In this document: piece by piece, positions 55,041 to 64,000 of the stretch
How the letters are laid out: every line of letters begins with the position of its first letter
Position numbering within the stretch: the first letter of the stretch is position 1
Origin: Rapana venosa
Lineage: Eukaryota > Mollusca > Gastropoda > Neogastropoda > Muricidae
Assembly: GCA_028751875.1 (NCBI GenBank)
Contig: CM054140.1
Coordinates: 14,721,747 to 14,785,746, forward strand
DNA length: 64,000 nucleotides
Reading direction: 5' to 3'
Program-made: the position numbers and the translations under genes
The notes under the pieces: model-generated
What the model saw: the letters and a program-made list of their open reading frames with translations, nothing else
Databases searched by the model: none
What the model was told of the DNA's origin: nothing

Positions 55041-55784
55041 AGAAAAAGAAGAAAACCCCCCCTGATAAAATGTCTCCAAGGGAAGCAACCACACAACTCA
55101 GGCTGGTAGTAGCATACAGTAAAATGACACTTACATTCTGCTGTTTGATCTGCTGATTTGTTTGAACTCTAAATGGATGGGACAAAGTCATGTGTACTCT
55201 TTTTAAACATGCAGGGACTTCTATACTGAAGTTTGTGTTCAAAACTGATCCATGATGATTGCCCCAGTTTATGTATGGCAAGTCAGAGAAATTCTTTCAT
55301 ACATCAAATGTGTTCAGCTCCAGATTTGCTCATATTCTTTTACATTGAAAAGAGAGAAATCATGAGAAATAGACCAGTATATTTCAAGATTCAAGATTTT
55401 TTTCAAGAAAACCCCCAAGGGGTACATGAAATTTAACAAAACCACAAGTGGCAGATGTGGGCATGTGAAAAATACTCAAAACACAAATTCATTGCAAAAA
55501 TGAAGAACACAAATTATGGACATGAAAAATGAAAGAACATTTACAATACAGGAAAGGTATAGTAAATCTAACTTGCTAACTAACCAGCTAACAAGAAATA
55601 TTGTCTCTGACTGCTCAGTGGTCTAACTGGGATCTCCCTCAACTCTTTGAAGAGTGGCTGGGGCACTGTGCTGAATTTGTCAGGCAAGGTGTCATTGGTC
55701 AGTTGAACCTGGCAGAGCCTATTCCTGTCCAAATAGCTTGGTGCATGCTGGGTACGTTCATGTGTTTAATCCCACCATCCATAC
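55041..55784. other. AT-rich single-copy DNA
   Basis: Nothing recognised; it could be extended 3' UTR of the receptor gene. Confidence 0.35.
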
Positions 55785-55990
55785 CTGGCCTATGTGCACA
55801 AGATGTTCTGCCAGTGCTCACACATGAGGCCTCTTTTAAGCCCTGTTCTGAAGAAGTTTTGGGGAAGTAGAATCAGAGCCAGTGTTAACCCCAGAGGAAG
55901 AATTCCCATCAAGCAAACTCAATCATGCGGTTTCAGTTACCATCAGATGTTAAGTATAATGTTCTAACCACTAGACTATTATATTCCTCC
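55785..55990 (-). mobile_element. SINE family A, 5' portion, antisense
   Basis: AAGATGTTCTGCCAGTGCTC, GTGTTAACCCCAGAGGAAGA and ATGTTCTAACCACTAGACTA match the antisense SINE at 35510-35857, including the A-box region. The B box (position 55930 region) has decayed to GGTTTCAG. The tail is absent. Confidence 0.6.
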
Positions 55991-56865
55991 CTTCTATGGT
56001 CTTTTTTCACCCTGCTTGATTACAGTGACAAAGTCCATAGATTATTTATCTGATTCTCCACTACAAGTTATTTTTTGTTGTTACTTTTTCACATACAGCT
56101 ACAAAAGTGGCTGGTAATGAAATGTGAAACAGCCCGCTCTGTTCTTAGTTTAGTGCTCCATGTGCAATGCTCTTCTTGTCACCCACAGACTGGGGTGTTC
56201 ATTTTGATTTGTAGATCTGTGTGTGCCTTTTGACAGAAGCTGAGAACAGAATTTCAAGTGAAAGTTCTGCAAAGTGTCCTTTGATCTTCTGACATAATAT
56301 TTTTGTGAAATGTTTAATCTGTGATTTTATTTACCGCCAACAGAAGCTTTATCTGGTGCTGGATGGTGTGATTTTTTTGCCCCAAAGGAAAAAAAGAATC
56401 TTTGTAGTCAATTCATATGTGAACAGATTTATTTTATTTGTATTTGTACATCTATGATATATATCTATATCTATGGTGGTGATGTTCTTGTTACTGCTGT
56501 CAGCTGCGCTGCTTTGTTGGAAGAAGACAAGTTTTGTATTTTTTAATCAGAAACAGTGTCTGCATGATATATCAATAATAATATGCATTCCACAGTTTGA
56601 TAAATGGCTTTTTAATCATTTTTTATTTAATACGGTCAGTTCTCATTTTTTTTATATGTAATAAAAAGCAGTTCCAAAAACCTAAACAAAAAATAATGTT
56701 TATGGGTAATGAAAGGGCCAACATGTTGATGATGAAAGTGTTGATTTCTTGTTCATTAGATAAAAACGTTTTTCCGGTTGAACAAAATCAGGCCTGTAAA
56801 TGACAGCAGGTTTCAAATCAAGAATATCTGAAAGTCTAATACTAGCATTTTTACTCCCAAAAGTA
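55991..56865. other. AT-rich single-copy DNA
   Basis: No recognised gene or repeat family. Confidence 0.4.
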
Positions 56866-57245
56866 GTAATAATAATAATAATTTAAAAAATAATAAATGG
56901 AATTTATTTAGTGCTATATCTTGCACTGACAAATCAAAGTGCTTGTACTCAACTCATTCTTACACAGTCATGCAACCAATAACAATTAATAGTTCTAACA
57001 AGTCCAAATGTACACATGGTTAGGGTAATAATGTAATTAGATAATATTGATCAAGTTGTTTTTGTTCTTAGATAGATGGCTTGATGAAAAAAGCAAATGC
57101 ATTGCTTATTCAATGTACCATCTGGAAATAAAAATGTGACTTGACTTGACTTCACACACACACACACACACGCACAAAGGTTATACACTTTGGGAGGGTG
57201 ATGGGATTTCGGCTGTTGAAGGCAGGGACAGCTGTGAGATGAAAA
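56866..57245 (-). mobile_element. LINE 3' region, antisense, with a nested insert
   Basis: (AAT)n, GGAATTTATTTAGTGCTATA, CAAATCAAAGTGCTTG and AACCAATAACAATTAATAG match the antisense LINE at 45822-45950. After an insert (about 57019-57150) the match resumes with AC repeats, TACACTTTGGGAGGGTGATG and GAAGGCAGGGACAG, corresponding to 45990-46035. No polymerase sequence is present. Confidence 0.75.
57019..57150 (+). mobile_element. Small insert ending in (TTGAC)n inside the LINE tail
   Basis: About 130 bases absent from the related LINE copies. It ends CATCTGGAAATAAAAATGTG followed by GACTTGACTTGACTT, which looks like a retroposon tail with a pentamer repeat. The head was not recognised. Confidence 0.45.
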
Positions 57246-57559
57246 GTAAAACATTCATCATGACCTCTTAACCTCTTCAATGTAACGCTGTGGAGCTTCT
57301 TACTTGTTGGCGTTGCTGGGTTCAGCAGTGGCCACTGCACCTGTGACACACCTGTTCACTTTCAAACGGCTCTGTCTTCATGTTTATGAACATCTACATG
57401 AATGGTCAGACTGCTGATGCAGGTTAGGCTCCCTGTGTATGATGCTGGAGACTGGAGATCTGCCTTTCTGTCTGTCTTTTTGTTGGGTATTTTTTGTTTG
57501 TCATTGTTGCTGACAGTTTTGTTTTTCATTGAAAGATGGCTACCGTGAGAACTATATTC
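57246..57559. repeat. Repeat segment shared with 58275-58395
   Basis: GGTTAGGCTCCCTGTGTATG, GGAGACTGGAGATCTGCCTT and CATTGAAAGATGGCTACCGT (57424-57550) recur as GGTTAGGTTCCCCATATGTC, GGAGGCTGGAGATCTGCTTT and CATTGAAAAACGGTTACCAT at 58279-58375. The rest of the stretch is unrecognised. Confidence 0.6.
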
Positions 57560-58274
57560 TTAACCACTAGACTGCCCCACCCCGGAAACTTTCTGGGGCT
57601 AAATGTGCGCTCTATACGCCTATAACCTGGAAAATTTCCAGGGTTTCGAACCAAAGTAAACAAGCCAGCTTCCTTGACTACAGTTAAAGGGAAAGAACTC
57701 CAAAATTATAGATCACTCTCCTGCTGCTTGGCAACGTCCAGCTGCAAAACTGTGGCAAAAACGATCGTTTTTTTTATAGCTTGTATTTATTATTATGCAT
57801 GACTGCTTGGGCAGTTCTTGTTCAAAATGGCTGACACTTCTCGTTGAAGGTATCAATAACTTTACACAGCTGAAAACGTGGCAAATAAAACTTAAGATAA
57901 TCCTGACAGTGAGGAAAATGATTGTGTATGATTCAGGAGATAGTGCATTTAAAAAAAAAAAAGACAGATTTTGCCTGGACTTATGTTTGACAATATTGAG
58001 ATGGCGGGTAGTCAGATTGACCGCAGTGATGAAGAAAGCGTATTTTTTGTTGAATTTTTACATTTTAAATATATTTTCGTAGTGAAATAGCATGCTAACT
58101 AATTTGAGCTTGCCTCAAAGCAATCTACGATATATATACTGTCATTGGGCAGACTATCCGGATTATTCATTTAGTAATTTCTGAGTAAGAGGTATATGAA
58201 CATAGCCAGTGGTACATGAGAATTTTATCCCCAGGCATATAGGGCGCACTTGCACTCGGCAGTTAAGAGGTTAA
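57560..58274. mobile_element. Possible non-autonomous piggyBac-type element
   Basis: TTAA at 57560-57563 and 58271-58274 bounds the segment. The ends read inward as TTAACCACTAGACTGCC and TTAACCTCTTAACTGCC (14 of 17 matches). A second inverted pair, GTGCGCTCTATACGCC and GTGCGCCCTATATGCC, follows at each end. TTAA targets and such ends fit the piggyBac superfamily. The inside (AT-rich) has only a short unrecognised frame and no transposase, so it would be a MITE-like derivative. Confidence 0.45.
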
Positions 58275-58479
58275 TGCTGGTTAGGTTCCCCATATGTCAC
58301 AATGGAGGCTGGAGATCTGCTTTTCTTTCTTTTTTTCTTGGTCTTTTTTCATTGAAAAACGGTTACCATGAGAACTGTAGTCTTGTTTAGTCTTTTAGAA
58401 CTGAAAAGATATTGTGAAGTTTCCCTGATAGAAAACCTAGCTCCCTGATATGACCCTTCTTCTGCCCCCCCTCTTCATC

Positions 58480-59760
58480 CTTCTTCTCCTGTGCACTGAT
58501 TTTCATCTCTCTGCTCCTCTCTTCATACTCCTATACACTGATTTCTATCTCTGCTCCTCTCTTCATACTCCTGTACACTGATTTCTATCTCTCTGCTCCT
58601 CTCTTCATACTCCTGTACACTGATGTCATCTCTGCTCCTCTCTTCATACTCCTATACACTGATTTCTATCTCTCTGCTCCTCTCTTCATACTCCTGTACA
58701 CTGATTTCTATCTCTCTGCTCCTCTCTTCATACTCCTGTACACTGATGTCATCTCTGCTCCTCTCTTCATACTCCTATACACTGATTTCTATCTCTCTGC
58801 TCCTCTCTTCATACTCCTGTACACTGATGTCAATCTCTGCTCCTCTCTTCATACTCCTATACACTGATTTCTATCTCTCTGCTCCTCTCTTCATACTCCT
58901 GTACACTGATGTCATCTCTGCTCCTCTCTTCATACTCCTGTACACTGATTTCTATCTCTCTGCTCCTCTCTTCATACTCCTGTACACTGATGTCATCTCT
59001 GCTCCTCTCTTCATACTCCTGTGCACTGATTTCTATCTCTCTGCTCCTCTCTTCATACTCCTGTACACTGATGTCATCTCTGCTCCTCTCTTCATACTCC
59101 TGTGCACTGATTTCTATCTCTCTGCTCCTCTCTTCATACTCCTATACACTGATTTCTATCTCTCTGCTCCTCTCTTCATACTCCTGTGCACTGATTTCTA
59201 TCTCTCTGCTCCTCTCTTCATACTCCTATACACTGATTTCTATCTCTCTGCTCCTCTCTTCATACTCCTATACACTGATTTCTATCTCTCTGCTCCTCTC
59301 TTCATACTCCTGTACACTGATTTCTATCTCTGCTCCTCTCTTCATACTCCTATACACTGATTTCTATCTCTCTGCTCCTCTCTTCATACTCCTGTCACTG
59401 ATTTCTATCTCTCTGCTCCTCTCTTCATACTCCTATACACTGATTTCTATTCTTCTCTTCCTAGCCTTCCTCTTCTTTCATACAACTGATTTTTTCATCT
59501 CTCTTCTGCTGCTCCTCTTCATCCTCTCCTGTGCACTGATTTCTATCTCTGCTCCTCTCTTCATACACTGATTTCTATCTCTCTGCTCCTCTCTTCATCC
59601 TTCCCTGTGCACTGATTTCTATCTCTGCTCCTCACTTCATACTCTCCTGTGTACTGATTTTCATCTCTCTGCTCCTCTCTTCATCCTCTCTTGTGTACTG
59701 ATTTTCATCTCTCTGCTCCTGTCTTCATCCTCTCCTGTGTACTGATTTACCATCTCTCTG
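58480..59760. repeat. Minisatellite of 39-42-base pyrimidine-rich units
   Basis: About 23 near-regular copies of a unit reading TGATTTCTATCTCTCTGCTC then CTCTCTTCATACTCCTGTACAC, with a 39-base variant (TGATGTCATC…) and a 40-base variant. Half a dozen degenerate copies follow from 59460. Because common unit lengths are multiples of three, two plus-strand frames of over 200 codons stay open (Ser-Leu-Tyr repeats). They have no start or splice logic and are not treated as genes. Confidence 0.95.
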
Positions 59761-62270
59761 CTTAACTGTATGCTATGAATGAATTGATGATTCCTCACCT
59801 TTTATTACAGCAGCTGGAAGAGATAAATTTACACATGATGCTGCTATTTCTGATCATCTGTTATGGAATATCATAATCAGAAAAAAGAATATGATATACA
59901 TTCATATGGATGTTTATAATGAGAAAGGTTTATTTTAGCTGCAGATTTTGGGGGTTATATTTTTAGCTGCATAAAAAGAGAAAAAGTAAAATTGTAAAAG
60001 AAAAGCGTCCACCTCCCACCTCGTTCCTGCCAGTTATTTGGGTTTTGCCTCATCTTTTTCAATTTTCCATCCTCGCAAATCTATGTAAAGATGAGTTTTG
60101 CCTGAAAAGCTATTTTTCATAATCAAAGATGAATTTGTTTAAATTTGTACAATGGACATTTGGTGGATAGTAAATTTCAAGGAGGCTGTATTACTCATGC
60201 TGTTTTTCTATATTTACTCAAAATAATAGTAAACAGACTATATTTTCTACCGTTTAGACTGATTCCATTCCAAAGAATTCAAAAAGTATATTTCTTTATA
60301 TATATATAAGCTTTTACACATTGATGTCTGTGTATGCTTTAGAAATGTTACTGTGCTTTTTTAAAATCTGCATTTTGTGTATTCTTTGTGTTTTTAATCG
60401 GAAGTCAGCATTTTAGTCGAGAAGAAGACTGTATGTTGTTGTCATTTAGACTTGATCACATCACTTTGTCCACACTGATGTAGCCGAAAGATCACATTTG
60501 TAACATTCTCTCTCTTGCTCAGTAGAGGTTTTTGCTGCTGAGACCGAAGTACAGTAGTTTTGTTTTGTTTTGTTTGTTTATTGATCTGTCTTAGTGCTTT
60601 GCTTTCCTTATTTCATACTTGGTCTTTCATATTCATGTTATTGTCCTTGGGGTTCTAGCATGCTCATTGTGCTCACAACTAAAAATGGTACAGATATCTG
60701 AATATGACTGCTTTTCTCGACTATCATGATTTATTTCAAATCAGAGGTAACGTTCGACTAAGAACAGTTGCAAGGTGATGGGGCTTCAAGCAAAGAGGTT
60801 GTAAATGCGGGCAGACAGAGGGCTTTTACTCTTGTTCATCATTATGCACAGGCAGGTCTGAGAATGTTAACACATGCTTTGATGCTTGCAAGAGAAAGAA
60901 ACTGGAGCTGTTTTTGGTTTTTGTTGTCATTGCCATGTTTGTTTGGTGGTGTGGTGTTTTTAAGGGGGTGATATAAGATATTGTTTTAGGGTTTTTTGTT
61001 TCGTATGTATGTGTGTGTTAACTTGAAAATGTTTCCAGATCTTTGAGAAAGCAATGTACCAAAAACATGTGTTATACCATTTTACAGATTTTGGGGGCAC
61101 TTTTTGTTGTGATTATGAACTATTGTCATGTGGTTTTGTTGGTTTTTTTCCATTGAGACTTATCATCTGGGATTTACCTGGAATTGGATCTATTTTTGTA
61201 GATCTTTAAATGTGGGGTTTTTTTGGTTTGGAGTTTTGTTTTCTTTTGGGATGGGGGGATGGATTGGATTGGTTTGTGTCATCAAAACATTGTTGTAGCT
61301 GTATCTGTAAGACAAATCTATTAGTTGGACATCTTCAGGAAAAAGGATTCTTTTTACTAACCAGCTTTACTGAATGTAGTTTAGAGAGGTGGGTGGGGTT
61401 TCTTTGTTTGTTTGTTTTTCAAAAGCAAGGGCAGTTTATCAGTATCCCTTATCTTTATTGTGTATGGTAATTTACGTTTAATTTTCTTTTTTTGTGTGTG
61501 TGTTTCCATTCCTCAGCTAGAGCTTTGCGGTTCACTAGTGGTGAGATTTTTGTTTATGCAACCATTTTTTATCCACCATTTAGGTTGCCATATTCTGACT
61601 ATGGGCACAATTATTGACATACTATGCAGATTATAATTCATTGCAATAGACAGACATTTTGAGATGGATTGAAAGCGGCATCGCTGATGGTTCAGTTTTC
61701 TGCAAAAAGTGACACACACTGATCAAGGGTGGACATGGTGTTCTTCTGTGATGACATGTCAGGGTGAATCGCTGGTTGGGTTGGGTTGTGCACAGTGTCA
61801 CTTCAGCTGGCAGGTTGCCTGACTGTCTCACTGACCATTTCAAAAAGGAAAGATAAAGAATTGATGCTTGCTAATAGAGCTATGTAGTCATTGTCACTAA
61901 CTTATGCTGTATTTAGTGTATAGTTAAGCTGATGGCCAGTAGGCATAACTGAGGGATTCTTCTGGATGTGTGTTTGGGGTTGGTTTGTTTTTTCTCTTAT
62001 ACTTGTCTGATGGGTATATGTAGAGCATCTTTTTCTGTATAGGTACTTGTGACAAGGAATGAAAGACATACATTTATCCAAACACAAGCTGCGTTTTTCT
62101 AGTTTTTGATGACAGTGTAGTGGTCATGTTGCGTATAATGAAACTTTGGGGCAAAATTCACAAGTTATCTTTTCTTTACCTCCTGCTTCTCTTGTGTTTA
62201 ATACTGATGTTATTGTTATCATGACACATGTCAAAGGAACTGGTGTGTCAAATCACCCCTGTATTAACGA
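59761..62270. other. T-rich single-copy DNA
   Basis: The plus strand is rich in T and G (TTTTGTTT, GGGGTTTTTT) over about 2.5 kb, with no recognised exon. This strand asymmetry would suit transcribed, untranslated plus-strand sequence but proves nothing alone. Confidence 0.4.
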
Positions 62271-62362
62271 AAACCCTTTTCTTTTCTGATTCGCCTGCAC
62301 TTCAGTTTGTTCCTTTGCAAGATTCAGCGCTATATAAATTCCACATATTATTATTATTATAT
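62271..62362 (+). mobile_element. LINE 3'-tail fragment, sense
   Basis: TTGCAAGATTCAGCGCTATA then TAAATTCCACATATTATTAT and (ATT)n is the same tail as at 39230-39276. It is only about 90 bases long, another very short retroposed tail. Confidence 0.7.
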
Positions 62363-63539
62363 ATCTCAGCTTAAAAAAAGCAACATCATATTAAAATTAT
62401 TATTAGTAATCCACATCATAGTTATCAGAATTTGGGAAAGTTGATTTTTCTTATTGACCATCAAGTAATCCAGACATCAATGTTTTAGGCATGTACCTGT
62501 ACCTCTGATGTATAATTCAGTTAAAAGAGAAAAAGAATTTGACCAGTTGGACATATCTGTTGATTTCATCTGCGTGTATGTGAGACATTGAAGACTGGAT
62601 AGTAATTGTGAGTTTGTTTAATTTTGAGGGACTTAAGAGGCTGACATTCCATGTGAAGAACTATACAATAAACTACAACAACACATAAGCAACTCCATGT
62701 CCTTTCTGTGATTATTTATGAGATAATTCTATTCAGAAATCTGTTGAGCCTCGATGACTTGTGCTTCAATGATATTCCTGACATAAGCCAAAGTTCTACT
62801 GTGCTGAAAACCTGCACAAAACATTTTCCTTGTACCGAAAATTCTTGTTTATTTATTTGTTTGTTTTAATTACAGCAAGTTATTTGTATTGCCCACTTGT
62901 GCATCAGAAATGGCTTGTCACTGTTTTCTTGAAAAAATATCTGAGTTTGTCTTCAGTCGAAATACAGCTTCCATAGTCATCTAGGTTGCATTGAATTGAA
63001 CTGAAGACCGTACTTCTTGAAGGTTTTGCTTTGTTTCAGTTAAGTTTCATGTTAAATGCTCATAGAATTCTGCTTTCTGCTCTCATCCACTTCTGCATTC
63101 TAAAGATGCTATGACTTTTCAAATCAAATGGCTGTCTCACAAATATTGACTCCATGCACTCCAGTGTGTGAGGCGACTAGCAGATAAAGGTGGCCATTTT
63201 TACCAGTTCCAAGGTGGAATTACATCCAGTCCTGCCAGTGCCATTATTCTACCTTTTTTTTTTTAATGGAGATGCAGAACATTGAGTTTATTTGCATAGA
63301 ATAGAACAGTGGAATTCCAGTTGCAATGTTATAGAAATGGCCAGCATACACCCAAAATGTCAGCAGTGCATAGGATAGTGCAATTGTCAAATGTACATCA
63401 GCTGAATTAACTCCTGTGGATGTGGTGAGACTTATATAGAGTGTTCCACGTGGAAGACATTGCTGATCTGAATTAAACTTATAAAACATACTGATTGAGC
63501 ACAATCTATTAGAGTCTGAAGGATCAATAAAAACACACA
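62363..63539. other. AT-rich single-copy DNA
   Basis: AATAAA at 62667-62672 is a further possible polyadenylation signal on the plus strand. Otherwise nothing recognised. Confidence 0.4.
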
Positions 63540-63620
63540 TGCATGCACACACGCACACACGCGCGCACACACACACACACATGCACTCACACACTCACAC
63601 ACACGCATGCATACATACAC
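63540..63620. repeat. (AC)n/(GCAC)n
   Basis: AC and GCAC repeats with CATGC interruptions. Confidence 0.85.
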
Positions 63621-63638
63621 ATATGCACTCGCAAGAAG

Positions 63639-63881
63639 ATGAGATTCATTTACTGTATGAGCATTTTATATATGGAGCAAAGAGAAAACTTACTGATAAC
63701 TCTTAATGCTAAGGTCAAAGCAAATATGAACGTTATAGACAAATTAAGTAAGATTATTGTAACCGATAATCATCAAGCCGAAATAATTAATTATGTTTGT
63801 ACCTGTTTTGAAAAAAGAGAAAAATATTTGAATAAGATAGAATGCAACATATGTTCTTGCACATTATTTCAGACACACTGA
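63639..63881 (+). CDS. Unrecognised 80-residue ORF
   Basis: An ATG at 63639 opens a frame of mixed, non-repetitive composition, including TLNAKVKANMNVIDKLSKII and INYVCTCFEKREKYLNKI, that ends at TGA 63879-63881. The Asn/Lys/Ile-rich character could be the end of a decayed retrotransposon polymerase or chance in AT-rich DNA. No start context or neighbour supports a gene. The final 119 bases of the window are AT-rich and end in AC repeats. Confidence 0.2.
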   Translation: MRFIYCMSILYMEQRENLLITLNAKVKANMNVIDKLSKIIVTDNHQAEIINYVCTCFEKREKYLNKIECNICSCTLFQTH

Positions 63882-64000
63882 CCAGTGAATAATATGTTGT
63901 ATTGAATTATGAAAAGTTTATTTCATTGTGTCAAATAAGTCCATGTGATTTTTATTGCAAAAAGAATATTTCTCATTCTGATTCACACACACACACAGAC

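Noticed and set aside
58623..59571. 245- and 220-codon frames as a repeat protein
   Set aside because: The frames exist only because minisatellite unit lengths are multiples of three; nothing non-repetitive is encoded at either end.
58480..59760. CRISPR array
   Set aside because: There are no unique spacers between repeats, units are contiguous with length variants, and the DNA is animal nuclear sequence.

Overview
The window looks like nuclear DNA from an animal, most likely a gastropod mollusc. The direct evidence is a split protein gene with consensus splice sites, several families of decayed non-LTR retrotransposons, tRNA-derived SINEs, and a very high load of simple repeats. The gastropod call is weaker. 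It rests on interspersed-repeat tails (for example the hairpin-bearing tail at 31664-31785) that resemble, from memory, repeats common in gastropod genomes. There are no operons, no CRISPR array and no organelle or phage features.

Layout. From 1 to about 37 kb the DNA is saturated with microsatellites: (GA)n, (GT)n, (GACA)n, (AGT)n and unusually long pure G/C runs of up to 71 bases. Small islands of single-copy DNA and dead retroelement pieces lie between them: an RNase H fragment at 9.66-10.17 kb, a retrotransposon C-terminus at 23.2-23.6 kb and SINEs. Positions 14.6-19.5 kb read like uncorrected low-quality sequence, and about 16.9-19.5 kb is an error-laden copy of 19.6-22.3 kb, so that part is probably an assembly artefact. 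From 37 to 47 kb there are two copies of one L2/CR1-like LINE. The sense copy is at 37.2-39.3 kb. The antisense copy at 45.8-47.2 kb is itself split by a short retroposed LINE tail with target-site duplications. From 47 to 64 kb simple repeats are sparser and the DNA carries the only confident host gene.

That gene, at 52788-54383 on the plus strand, is a two-exon gene for a 366-residue membrane progestin receptor of the PAQR family. It keeps the three histidines and one aspartate expected at the family's metal site. Its leader has two short upstream ORFs. A plausible first coding exon of an unrecognised minus-strand gene lies at 48438-48557. Weaker exon candidates are at 29070-29571 and 33150-33248 (both minus).

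Downstream of the receptor gene are SINE and LINE tails, a possible piggyBac-type element flanked by TTAA (57560-58274), and a roughly 1.2-kb pyrimidine-strand minisatellite (58.48-59.76 kb). I found no new multi-gene system. The observations most worth checking are the suspect duplication, the nested retroposition events with readable target-site duplications, two long perfect or near-perfect inverted repeats, and a LINE family whose 3' region carries a (GT)n array.
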